Shown: positions 27,056 through 36,258 of the stretch, in pieces | Layout: each line of letters begins with the position of its first letter | Position numbering within the stretch: the stretch's first letter is position 1 | Assembly: GCF_001613165.1 (NCBI RefSeq) | Contig: NZ_BDBV01000001.1 | Location: 124,001 to 188,000, forward strand | Source of the DNA: Nocardia mexicana NBRC 108244 | GTDB lineage: Bacteria; Actinomycetota; Actinomycetes; Mycobacteriales; Mycobacteriaceae | Length of the DNA: 64,000 nt | Direction of reading: 5' to 3' | Made by a program: the position numbers and the translations under genes | Notes under the pieces: model-generated | What the model was told of the DNA's origin: nothing | The model's database searches: none | Seen by the model: the letters and a program-made list of their open reading frames with translations, nothing else

Positions 27056-27249
27056 CCCAGCGCACCTCCCGCCCGGCGAGGGTCACTCAAATCGCAGGAG
27101 GCACAGGCGAATACCTGCGACCCGGTGACCGATCGACCGACCGGCACATGCGGAACACGACTGCGGAGGTAGTCAGCTCCGCACGCCACGCAGGCCAGCC
27201 CATCGGCCTGCAACACGGTCAATCCGGTGATGATCTGGTCGGCGTTCAT
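27052..27249 (-). CDS. Small zinc-ribbon protein, first gene of the right-end operon
   Basis: The 65-residue product contains CVAC and CASC pairs (residues ~20 and ~49), a zinc ribbon seen in small proteins of actinomycete plasmids. The ATG at 27249 is followed by A, and its stop overlaps the DUF2637 start (ATGA). In the circular form of the element the integrase frame would run through attP and stop exactly on this ATG (see findings), so its expression may depend on excision. Confidence 0.65.
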   Translation of the reverse strand: MNADQIITGLTVLQADGLACVACGADYLRSRVPHVPVGRSVTGSQVFACASCDLSDPRRAGGALG

Positions 27250-27334
27250 TGCGCACCACCACCGGTGGAACGGCGACGCCGCCGGACAATGGGAACGGTC
27301 GCGGAAACCCGCAGTTCACGGCGTGTACGGGTAC

Positions 27335-27375
27335 GTGCAGATCCTGTACGTGCCGCGCCCGAGGCACGAATTAGC
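27335..27375. other. attR, right attachment site of the element (inferred)
   Basis: The element-side arm GTGCAGATCCTGTACGTGCC lies at 27335-27354, the mirror of the left arm with one mismatch. The inferred crossover is CC at 27358-27359. Host sequence follows and includes the restored NRPS stop TAG at 27372-27374. Confidence 0.7.
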
Positions 27376-27410
27376 CCGACCGAGCCGAAGGTGTAGCCCA
27401 CCGAACGCGA

Positions 27411-27443
27411 AAGCGGCCCGGAACCAATGGTTCCGGGCCGCTT
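27411..27443. terminator. Bidirectional terminator between ancestral NRPS end and tRNA
   Basis: AAGCGGCCCGGAACC (27411-27425) pairs perfectly with GGTTCCGGGCCGCTT (27429-27443) around a three-base loop. It lies just past the 3' end of the minus-strand tRNA and, before integration, just past the NRPS stop. Confidence 0.85.
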
Positions 27444-27449
27444 CCCTAG

Positions 27450-27523
27450 TAGCGGGGACAGGATTTGAACCTGCGACCTCTGGGTTATGAGCCCAGCGAG
27501 CTACCGAGCTGCTCCACCCCGCG
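27450..27523 (-). tRNA. Initiator tRNA-fMet (CAU)
   Basis: The minus strand folds as a tRNA: acceptor CGCGGGG with CCCCGCT, D arm GAGC/GCTC, anticodon stem CTGGG/CCCAG with loop CTCATAA (anticodon CAU), and T arm GCAGG/CCTGT with TTCAAAT. The first base pair is a C:T mismatch, a mark of initiator tRNAs, and the three G:C pairs of the anticodon stem fit the same class. CCA is not encoded. Confidence 0.95.
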
Positions 27524-28695
<1,172 letters not shown>

Positions 28696-28726
28696 CCCGA
28701 AGACTCCTCCATACCGGGAGACGCAG

Positions 28727-28760
28727 ACGGCGCCGCCATCGTTGCCGATGGCGGCGCCGT
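28727..28760. terminator. Terminator between rpf and the UPF0182 gene
   Basis: ACGGCGCCGCCATCG (28727-28741) pairs perfectly with CGATGGCGGCGCCGT (28746-28760). The genes converge here, so the 15 bp stem can serve both. Confidence 0.85.
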
Positions 28761-28778
28761 TCGCGTTTCTATCGCGCG

Positions 28779-31769
28779 TCAGCCACCGGACTTGTTGTAG
28801 CCGTCGATGGCCTTCTGCAGATTCTCCAGCGCCTGGCCCAGCTGACCGAGATCACCGGACTTCTGCGCGTCCTCCACGCCCTTCAGGGCGTTGTTGATCT
28901 CCCGGACCGCGGCGTCCCTGCCCGCCGAACCGGTCGGCGGAACGGGTGGCTGGATTCCCTGGTTCGACGGTGGGGCCGTGCCGGTCCCGGCGGGTGGCGG
29001 GTTGATCGCCGCCTGGCCGGGCTGCTGGGTCGCCGCCGAGCCCAGCCCCTCCTGGACATCGTTGAGGGCATCGCCCAGCGTGGCCTCGTAGCCGACCTTG
29101 TCGCCGGAGCTGGCGAGCACCTTGACCAGCTGCGGGAACGACGCGGCATTCGGCCCCGCATTGCGTTCCAGATACCACGGCTCCACGTACAGGATTCCGC
29201 CGTCGCCGACGGGCAGCGTCAGCAGATTCCCGTATTTGATCTTGTTGGTATTGCCACCGGTCAGCACCGTGCGATCACTGGACACGCGCGCGTCGGTCGT
29301 CATCGACGTCTGCACCTGCTGCGGGCCCGGTGTCTGTGAATCCGTCGGCAGCTTCAGCACCGTGAACTTGCCGTAATTCTCCGGATCGGAATTCACCTGG
29401 ATATAGGCGGCCAGGAACTGCCGTTTGTAGCCGACCATCGCACTGGTCAGATTGAACGCCGGCTTCCCCGTCTTCGGATCGCCCAGCAGCACGTAGTACG
29501 GCGGCTGGTGCGCGTTGGTCGGGGTGTCGGAGGTCGGATCGCTGGGCACCGACCAGAAGGCGTTGGTGGTGAAGAACTCGCGCGGGTCGTTCACGTGGTA
29601 GCGCGACAGCATCTCCCGCTGCACCTTGAACAGGTCCTCCGGATAGCGGAAATGAGCCTGCAGTTCCGGCGTGATCGCGCTCTGCGGCTTGACCACGTTC
29701 GGGAACACGCCCTCCCACGCCTTCAGCACCGGATCGTTCGGATCCGACTCGTACAGGTTCACCGTGCCGTCGTAGGCGTCGACGGTGGCCTTCACCGAGT
29801 TGCGGATGTAGCTGACCTCCTTGCGCGGCAGCATCCGTCCGGTGTTCTGGTCGATCGAATCCTCGACCACCCCGTCCAGCGAGGTGCGCTGGGAGTAGGG
29901 GAAGTTGTCCAGCGTGGTGTACGCGTCGACGATCCACTGGATGCGGCCGTTGACCACCGCGGGATAGACGTCGCCGTCGGCGGTCAGCCACGGCGCCACC
30001 TGCTGCACCCGATCGCGCGGATTGCGGTTGTAGATGATCTTCGAATCGTCGCCGATCGCGCCGGAGAACAGGATGTTGCGCTCGGCGTACTTGGCGGCGA
30101 ACGCCAGCCGGTTGAACCAGTTGCCGATCGGGACGCCGCCCGCACCGGTGTAGGTGTACTGCTGTGTGCCGGTGTCGTATTCGCGCGGCGGCTGGCTGTT
30201 GCCGCCGACGATCGCGTAGTCGGCATCGGACTTGGAGATCAGCTCGCCGTAGTAGACGCGCGGCTGCTCGACCGGGATCGCCTCCTTGTTCGGCGGCGTG
30301 AACAGGTCGCTGACCGTCGACTGATCGCCGACGTTGAACACCGGGTAGCCGTAGCCGCCGGTATTGGATCCGGCGGCGGAACCGGTCGCGGCCTGCTGGG
30401 TCTCCTTCGGCGGGGCGACGTTGACGCGGTTGGCCGGGGACGCGACGAAGCCGTTGCCGTGGGTGTACACGGTGTGCTTGTTGATCCAGTCGGTCTGGTT
30501 GCCGGACAGGTTCTGCGGCACCAGCTCGCGCGCGCCCACGATGTAGTCCTGGATCTCGCCGTTGATGTTGTAGCGGTCGATGTCCAGCGGATCCGAGAAG
30601 CCGTAGAAGTTCTGCAGCTGCTGGCGCTGAATGAAGGTCTGCGTCAACAGGTTCGGGTCCAGCAGGCGGATGTTCTTTATGGTCTGCTGGTCGGAGGGAA
30701 TACTGACCGGGTCCTTGGTCGAAGTGCCCTTGTAGTCGACGTATTGGACCTTGTCGTCGGTGATCCCGTAGGCCTGCCGGGTGGCGGCGATATTGCGCTC
30801 GATGTATGCCGATTCCTTGGTGGCGGCGTTCGGGCGCACCTCGAACTGCTCCACGATCAGCGGCCACACGGCGCCGATCAGGATCGACGACAGCACCAGC
30901 AGCGCCGCCGCCATCGCCGGAACGCGCAGGTCCTTCAACACGATTCCGGTGAAGAAGGCGATCGCGCAGATGATCGCGATCGACATCAGGATCAGCTTGG
31001 CCGGCAGCACGGCGTTGATATCGGTGTAGGAACCGCCGGTGAAGGTGGGCTCCTTACGGGTGCTCGACAGCATCGAGTACCGGTCGAACCAGTACGCGAT
31101 CGCCTTGAGCAGCACGAAGGTTCCGGCGATCACCGCGAGCTGGATTCGGGCCGGGCGTGTCAGGGCGCCCTCCCGGCCGGACAGCCGCAGGCCGCCGAAG
31201 ACGTAGTGCGTCACCAGATTCGCGAAGAAGGCGATCACCGCGGCGACGAACAGCCAGTTCAGCAGCATCTTGTAGAACGGCAGATCGAAGGCGTAGAAGC
31301 CGACGTCCAGGCCGAACTGCGGATCCTTGATATTGAACGCGCCGCCGTGCATGAACATCTGCACGGTGACCCAGCTCGACTGCGCCACCAGGCCCGACAG
31401 CAGGCCCACGAGGACCGGGATGCCGACGCCGAACAGCCGCAGCCGCCCCATCACGGTGGTGCGATAGCGCGCGATCGGATCGTTGGGCCCCGCGACCGGC
31501 ACGAACACCGGCCGGGTGCGGTAGGCCGCCAGGAGCGCCAGCCAGATCAGCAGGCCGACCGCCACCGCGACCACGAGGAACAGCAGGACTCGGGTCACCA
31601 GCACGGTGGTGTACACGCGCTTGAATCCGAGTTCGCCGAACCACAGCCAATTGGTATAGGCGTCGACCAGGCGCGGCCCGACCAGCAGCAGCGCAGCCAG
31701 CACGAGGGCCGTCACCAGCAGCACTCGGCTGCGTCGGGACAGCGAAGGTAAGCCTGTCGGGGGGCGCAT
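28779..31769 (-). CDS. UPF0182 family large membrane protein
   Basis: The 996-residue protein has about seven transmembrane helices in the first 330 residues (VLLVTALVLAALLLVGPRLV, VLLFLVVAVAVGLLIWLALL and others) and a large extracytoplasmic part, ending in a Pro/Gly-rich linker and a helical tail (NALKGVEDAQKSGDLGQLGQ). It corresponds to M. tuberculosis Rv3193c. Its function is unknown. ATG 31769 is chosen over an upstream GTG; GGGAGAG lies upstream. It is divergent from the PPA1309 gene. Confidence 0.93.
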   Translation of the reverse strand: MRPPTGLPSLSRRSRVLLVTALVLAALLLVGPRLVDAYTNWLWFGELGFKRVYTTVLVTRVLLFLVVAVAVGLLIWLALLAAYRTRPVFVPVAGPNDPIARYRTTVMGRLRLFGVGIPVLVGLLSGLVAQSSWVTVQMFMHGGAFNIKDPQFGLDVGFYAFDLPFYKMLLNWLFVAAVIAFFANLVTHYVFGGLRLSGREGALTRPARIQLAVIAGTFVLLKAIAYWFDRYSMLSSTRKEPTFTGGSYTDINAVLPAKLILMSIAIICAIAFFTGIVLKDLRVPAMAAALLVLSSILIGAVWPLIVEQFEVRPNAATKESAYIERNIAATRQAYGITDDKVQYVDYKGTSTKDPVSIPSDQQTIKNIRLLDPNLLTQTFIQRQQLQNFYGFSDPLDIDRYNINGEIQDYIVGARELVPQNLSGNQTDWINKHTVYTHGNGFVASPANRVNVAPPKETQQAATGSAAGSNTGGYGYPVFNVGDQSTVSDLFTPPNKEAIPVEQPRVYYGELISKSDADYAIVGGNSQPPREYDTGTQQYTYTGAGGVPIGNWFNRLAFAAKYAERNILFSGAIGDDSKIIYNRNPRDRVQQVAPWLTADGDVYPAVVNGRIQWIVDAYTTLDNFPYSQRTSLDGVVEDSIDQNTGRMLPRKEVSYIRNSVKATVDAYDGTVNLYESDPNDPVLKAWEGVFPNVVKPQSAITPELQAHFRYPEDLFKVQREMLSRYHVNDPREFFTTNAFWSVPSDPTSDTPTNAHQPPYYVLLGDPKTGKPAFNLTSAMVGYKRQFLAAYIQVNSDPENYGKFTVLKLPTDSQTPGPQQVQTSMTTDARVSSDRTVLTGGNTNKIKYGNLLTLPVGDGGILYVEPWYLERNAGPNAASFPQLVKVLASSGDKVGYEATLGDALNDVQEGLGSAATQQPGQAAINPPPAGTGTAPPSNQGIQPPVPPTGSAGRDAAVREINNALKGVEDAQKSGDLGQLGQALENLQKAIDGYNKSGG

Positions 31770-31958
31770 GCCCACGAGCCACTCTCCCAGGTCCGGCGGC
31801 GCGCGACTTCCCGGCCGGCGCACCGCAGTCCGATGATGCAGAGGTCCCTGCGGGACCGTCTCTCGCGCCCCACTCTACGTAAAACGGATCGGAATGGATC
31901 GCGATGGCTCCGGTGCGGGTCGCATCTCGCCCTGGGCGAACACCTAGACTCTGCGCGC

Positions 31959-32552
31959 GTGACCCTCGCGAACCCCTCCACCGCCCTGTATCGCTGCATC
32001 CGTGAGGTGGCCGAGTACGCCGACGGCGAGGGGTGGGATCGGCCGCCGCAGCTGTTCGCACTGGTGCCGACGGTGGATCTGGTGGCGGCCGAGCCGACGC
32101 TCGAGGATCAGCTCGCCGACGGTGCGGAGCTGACTCCCATTGCGCAGGAACCGCTTCCCGACGACCTGCGCAGCGACGCCATGGCCCTCGACGAATTCCT
32201 CGCCACCACCAGCTGGCCGCCGTCGGTGGCCGGTTGCGTCCTGGTACAGCAGATCGTGGTGCTGCCGCCGGAGGCCGAGCAGACCCTCGACGACGCCATC
32301 GCCCCGCTGCTCGCCGACCGCGACGCCGCCGACCAGGCCGCGCGCAACGCCGCCGTCACCCACCCCGGACGCCGCGACGCGCGACTGTTCGCCGGCGTGC
32401 TGCGCGACGGGGTGTCGCTGTGCCTGCTGCAGGTCCGCCCCGCCGACGACGAGGACGACCCCTTCGGCGACCTCGACCTCCGCACCGCCCCCAACCTCGC
32501 CCCCAATCTCGTCGAGGCCCTCCGCCACACCCTCGAGAACGAACCGGACTAG
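31959..32552 (+). CDS. PPA1309 family protein
   Basis: The 197-residue protein starts with GTG and shows the PPA1309 pattern: ALYRCIREVAEYADGEGWDRPPQLFALV, LDEFLATTSWPPSVAGCVLV and GVLRDGVSLCLLQVRP. The function is unknown. TAGACT nine bases before the GTG is a good -10 box, so the transcript is probably leaderless, as is common in actinobacteria. It is divergent from the UPF0182 gene, an arrangement conserved in relatives. Confidence 0.88.
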   Translation: MTLANPSTALYRCIREVAEYADGEGWDRPPQLFALVPTVDLVAAEPTLEDQLADGAELTPIAQEPLPDDLRSDAMALDEFLATTSWPPSVAGCVLVQQIVVLPPEAEQTLDDAIAPLLADRDAADQAARNAAVTHPGRRDARLFAGVLRDGVSLCLLQVRPADDEDDPFGDLDLRTAPNLAPNLVEALRHTLENEPD

Positions 32553-32572
32553 CACCAACCAACGCCGCACCC

Positions 32573-32642
32573 CGCGCATGTTCACGCACCCCCTTCCAGG
32601 CGCTACAGCGCGTGCGGGAATCAATACGTGGTGCGGGACTTG
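32573..32642. repeat. Dispersed intergenic repeat family 2, copy 1
   Basis: It contains GCACCCCCTTCCAGGCGCT followed by GCGTGCGGGAA and GTGGTGCGGGA. Related copies lie at 44638-44703 and 53168-53232. The two ends are partly complementary (CCCGCACCCC with GGGTGCGGGA in the other copies), so it can fold as a hairpin after a gene end. Confidence 0.6.
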
Positions 32643-32654
32643 TCGGTATCCGCC

Positions 32655-33389
32655 TCAGGCCGTGAGCAGTTGCTGGCCGGGGCCGACGGCGGACAGGCCC
32701 GCGGCGCGGAGGACGCCCCAGATCGTGGCCTGGTTGGCGGTGATGACGGGCTTGCCCAATTCCCTTTCCAGCGGGGCGATCACGTCGTAGGTGGGCAGGG
32801 AGCTGCAGCTGACGAAGACGGCGTCGGCGTCGGGGTGGTCGCTCTCCCGGACGAGTTTGCAGACCTCGTCGTAGGGCACGGCGGGGATCTCCGCGGGTTG
32901 CAGGCCCAGGCCGATGCTGGACGTCACCGTGAAGCCGGACTCGGTGAGGTAGTCGTGCAATCGCTTCCCGACCGACTCGATATAGGGATGCGCGACGGCG
33001 ACCCGCTCGGCGCCCACCGCGCGCAGCGCGTCCACCACCGCGCCGGAGGTCGTGAGTGCCTGTGGCGCACCGTAATCCAGCATCGCCTGGCGCAGCGCCC
33101 GCTCACCGCCGACGCCGCCGACGAAACTGCAGGCCGTGCACAGATAGACCACCGCCTCGGACCGCAGGGTGCACAGCTCACGGGTCGCGCGCTCCAGCAC
33201 CTGCGGCTTGTTCAAGGCGCTGACCAGTGCCAGCCCCTCCCAGCTCGGCGCCGGGTCGGTCCGCGAGAGATACAGCGTGACGTCGTCGGGCGCCCAACGC
33301 CACAGCTCGCGGTCCTTGGTGAAATCGAACGAGGCGAGCACGCCGATCGCCCGCTGCGGTGTGGGTCCTGCCGGAATCTCGGTCATCAC
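32655..33389 (-). CDS. Maleate isomerase / Asp-Glu racemase superfamily protein
   Basis: The 244-residue protein fits the maleate cis-trans isomerase/arylmalonate decarboxylase group: an early GVLASF, a first catalytic cysteine region VVYLCTACSFVGG and a second FVSCSSLPT, then GKPVITANQATIWGVLRAAG at the C-terminus. Such enzymes isomerise or racemise small dicarboxylates using two cysteines. The substrate is not predictable. It ends near a dispersed repeat. Start: ATG-ATG at 33389/33386. Confidence 0.8.
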   Translation of the reverse strand: MMTEIPAGPTPQRAIGVLASFDFTKDRELWRWAPDDVTLYLSRTDPAPSWEGLALVSALNKPQVLERATRELCTLRSEAVVYLCTACSFVGGVGGERALRQAMLDYGAPQALTTSGAVVDALRAVGAERVAVAHPYIESVGKRLHDYLTESGFTVTSSIGLGLQPAEIPAVPYDEVCKLVRESDHPDADAVFVSCSSLPTYDVIAPLERELGKPVITANQATIWGVLRAAGLSAVGPGQQLLTA

Positions 33390-33475
33390 CCAGCCCTAAC
33401 ACGCCCACGCGGCGGACGTCGATAGCCAGTCGGGCTACTCCGGCCCCCGCTCCACCGTCATCGCCGCCGCCCCCG

Positions 33476-33656
33476 CGCTCCGCCCTTCATCCCCCGCTCC
33501 TCACGCTCCGCCCTCATCCCCCGCTCCTCGCGCTCCGCCCTCATCCCCCGCTTCTCGCGCTCCGCTCTTTCCCCCCGCCCCTGACGCTCCGCCCTCATCC
33601 CCCACTCCTCGCGCTCCCCTTCATCCCCCACCCTCGCGCTCCGCCCTTATCCCCGG
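33476..33656. repeat. 27 bp tandem repeat, about seven units
   Basis: Units beginning CGCTCCGCCCTCATCCCCCG recur every 27 bases with small changes. It is pyrimidine-rich on this strand and lies between two convergent-to-tandem genes. There are no spacers, so it is not a CRISPR array. Confidence 0.8.
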
Positions 33657-33680
33657 CATGCTTTTGGCCGGGGGTCAGCC
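33650..33680. repeat. Dispersed intergenic repeat family 1, copy 1
   Basis: CCCCGGCATGCTTTTGGCCG followed by GGG is a short hairpin matching the consensus CCGGCGTGCTTTTGGCCGGGA found also near 41400 and at 57627-57709. Confidence 0.6.
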
Positions 33681-34709
33681 GCAACTCGGAGCTTCCCGTC
33701 CTGCGGTGATGTCGCCGAGGGACTTCACCGCGGTGTCGAGGGTGTCGACCTTCACCAGGTTCAGGCCGTCGGGGATGCGCTGGCGGGCCTCGTTGCAGTT
33801 GTCGGCGGGGACCAGGAACGTTTCGGCGCCCGCCTCGCGGGCCGCGATCATCTTGTACTGGATGCCGCCGATCGGGCCGACCTTGCCGTCCGGATCGATG
33901 GTGCCGGTGCCCGCGATGAACTTGCCGCCGTTCAACTGCCCGGGGGTCATCTTGTCGATCATCGCCAGGCTGAACATCAGGCCCGCCGACGGCCCGCCGA
34001 TATCGGCCAGATTGAAGGTGACGTCGAGCGGGCCCTGCGGCACCTCCTCCGGTGTCACGCCGAGATAGCCCTTGGACTTGTCGTCCGGCCGCGCCCCGAC
34101 CTTCACCTCGACGGTCTGCTCGCCGCCGTCGCGGCGCACCACGATCGGCACCACCGTGTCGGGCTTGATGCCCCGCACCGTCTCCACCACATCCTTGGAG
34201 GAGGTGGCGGGCTTGCCGTCCACGCTCACCAGCACGTCGCCCTTGTGCAGCACCCCGTTGGCCGGGCCGTCCTCGGCGACCGTGCGCACCTGCACCTGCG
34301 TCGGATACTTCAGGTAGTGCAGCGCCGCCAGTTCCGCGCTGTCCTCGGAGTCCTTGAAATCCTGCTCGTTGGATTTGTCGATCTGATCACGCGGGATGCC
34401 GGGCGGGTACACCTCCGCGCGCGGCACCAGGCCGTAGCGGCCGTCGGCCCACAGCACGAACGCCTCGAAAATATTCAGCCCGTCGCGAACGGAAACCGTT
34501 GTCATATTGAGGTTGCCCGATGTCGGATCGACCGGCGCACCCTCCACGTCGACGACCTGTTTGCCCTCGACATCACCCAGCGTATTGAAGGTGGGACCGG
34601 GGCCGAGCGCCACGAACGGCACCGTGACGGCACTGCCTACGACACCGAGTACGAGGACGGGGATGAGGGCGGCCAGCAGCGTGAGGATCCGACGATTCAC
34701 GCGGCCCAC
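33675..34709 (-). CDS. PDZ / Lon-like S16 serine protease (YlbL family)
   Basis: The 344-residue protein has one N-terminal membrane helix (ILTLLAALIPVLVLGVVGSAV), a PDZ domain (residues ~135-215, KGDVLVSVDGKPATS) and a C-terminal Lon-type protease domain. That domain carries the catalytic Ser in GGPSAGL and Lys in GPIGGIQYKM. It would cleave membrane-associated or exported substrates on the outer face. It corresponds to Rv3194c. It is divergent from the DUF2342 gene, with a 41 base gap. Confidence 0.93.
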   Translation of the reverse strand: MGRVNRRILTLLAALIPVLVLGVVGSAVTVPFVALGPGPTFNTLGDVEGKQVVDVEGAPVDPTSGNLNMTTVSVRDGLNIFEAFVLWADGRYGLVPRAEVYPPGIPRDQIDKSNEQDFKDSEDSAELAALHYLKYPTQVQVRTVAEDGPANGVLHKGDVLVSVDGKPATSSKDVVETVRGIKPDTVVPIVVRRDGGEQTVEVKVGARPDDKSKGYLGVTPEEVPQGPLDVTFNLADIGGPSAGLMFSLAMIDKMTPGQLNGGKFIAGTGTIDPDGKVGPIGGIQYKMIAAREAGAETFLVPADNCNEARQRIPDGLNLVKVDTLDTAVKSLGDITAGREAPSCG

Positions 34710-34750
34710 AGTAGCGGCTCGCCGGTAGCCACCCGCGTAACGTTAGGGAT

Positions 34751-36187
34751 ATGAGCGACGTGCCATTCGGATTTTCGAACCGCGATGACGATCCCGACCG
34801 CGATAAGCGGGAGGGTGAGTCCGGTTCCGGCGCGAACAACCCCTTCGGCTTCCCGATGGGTGGTTCGGGTGCGGGCGGCTTCGACCCGTCGCAGCTCGGG
34901 CAGATGCTGACCTCGCTGGGGCAGATGTTCTCCAACATCGGCCAGCCGGGCGCGCAGTCGGGCCCGGTGAACTACGACGTTGCCAAGCGGCTGGCCCGCC
35001 AGCAGCTCGGATCGAGCGTGGAGCCGGTGACGCCGGGCACCCAGCGCGCGGTCGCCGACGCGGCGCACCTGGCCGAGCTGTGGCTCGACGCCGCCACCAC
35101 GCTGCCCGCCGGTGCGACCAAGACGGTGGCGTGGACCCCCAACGACTGGATCGAGGAGACGCTGCCGACCTGGCGCCGCCTGTGCGATCCGGTGGCCCAG
35201 CAGGTGTCGGGCATGTGGACCTCGACGCTGCCCGAGGAGGCGAAGGAGTTCGCCGCGCCGATGATCGGCATGCTGGGCCAGATGGGCGGCATGGCCTTCG
35301 GTTCGCAGCTCGGCCAGGCCCTGGGCCAGCTGGCGAAGGAGGTGCTGACCTCCACCGATATCGGCCTGCCGCTGGGTCCGCAGGGCACCGCGGCGCTGCT
35401 GCCCGCGGCCGTCACCGAATTCAGCGAGGGCCTGGAGCGGCCCGAGAGCGAGATCCTGGTCTACCTGGCCGCCCGCGAGGCCGCCCACCAGCGGCTGTTC
35501 GGGCACGTGCCGTGGCTGCGCCAGCAGGTGCTGGGCGCGGTGGAGGATTACGCGCGCGGGATCCGGATGGACTTCTCGGCGATCGAACAGGCCGCGCAGA
35601 ACATCGATCCGATGTCGCTGACCGATCCGTCGAAGCTGGAGGAGCTGCTCTCCCAGGGCACCTTCGAGCCGCAGACCACGCCCGAGCAGAAGGCCGCGCT
35701 GGAGCGGCTGGAGACCCTGCTCGCCCTGATCGAGGGCTGGGTGCAGGTCGTGGTGTCCGAGGCCGTCGGCGACCGGCTGCCCGGCGCGGGCGCCCTGGCC
35801 GAGACCCTGCGCCGCCGCCGCGCCACCGGCGGCCCCGCCGAGCAGACCTTCGCCACGCTGGTCGGCCTGGAGCTGCGTCCCCGCAAGCTGCGCGAGGCCG
35901 CGGCGCTGTGGCAGCGCCTGACCGCCGATGCCGGAATCGAGGCCCGCGACGCCGTCTGGGCTCATCCGGACCTGCTGCCCAACTCCGAGGATCTGGACAA
36001 CCCGGCGGGCTTCATCGACGGTGTAATCGGCGGCGGCACCGGCGCTTTCGACGATCCGATCGCCCAGCTGGCCGAGTTCGAGGCCCGCGAGCGCGAAAAG
36101 GGTAGGGGCAAGGACGAGGGCACCGATCCGGAGAAGCCTGCGGATCCCGAGAAGCCCGAGGACGATTCGGGTAGCCAGCCGTCCTGA
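34751..36187 (+). CDS. DUF2342 zinc-dependent metalloprotease-like protein
   Basis: The 478-residue protein begins with a Gly/Pro-rich segment, then the DUF2342 body: NYDVAKRLARQQL, WTPNDWIEETLPTWRRL, a glycine-rich GQMGGMAFGSQLGQALGQLA and the putative metal-site segment REAAHQRLFGHVPWL. The C-terminus is acidic and low in complexity. It corresponds to Rv3195. Annotated family members are called zinc-dependent hydrolases, but activity is poorly established. Its divergent pairing with the YlbL protease is conserved. Confidence 0.9.
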   Translation: MSDVPFGFSNRDDDPDRDKREGESGSGANNPFGFPMGGSGAGGFDPSQLGQMLTSLGQMFSNIGQPGAQSGPVNYDVAKRLARQQLGSSVEPVTPGTQRAVADAAHLAELWLDAATTLPAGATKTVAWTPNDWIEETLPTWRRLCDPVAQQVSGMWTSTLPEEAKEFAAPMIGMLGQMGGMAFGSQLGQALGQLAKEVLTSTDIGLPLGPQGTAALLPAAVTEFSEGLERPESEILVYLAAREAAHQRLFGHVPWLRQQVLGAVEDYARGIRMDFSAIEQAAQNIDPMSLTDPSKLEELLSQGTFEPQTTPEQKAALERLETLLALIEGWVQVVVSEAVGDRLPGAGALAETLRRRRATGGPAEQTFATLVGLELRPRKLREAAALWQRLTADAGIEARDAVWAHPDLLPNSEDLDNPAGFIDGVIGGGTGAFDDPIAQLAEFEAREREKGRGKDEGTDPEKPADPEKPEDDSGSQPS

Positions 36188-36258
36188 GCGACGTGATCAC
36201 CGGTCGGACAAGCACTGCCGACGGTGAGCACCGGCGGATCCACCCGGTCGCTGATCCC

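Noticed and set aside
27450..27523. tRNA-fMet as the integration target
   Set aside because: The element abuts its 3' side, but no copy of the tRNA end occurs at the left boundary and the integrase is of the serine type; the mirrored arms give a better fit.
29508..31751. 747 codon frame antisense to the UPF0182 gene
   Set aside because: Composition is that of an antisense GC-rich frame (Arg/His/Asp-rich); the minus-strand gene is clear.
33476..33656. CRISPR array
   Set aside because: Units are directly joined without spacers and there are no cas genes.
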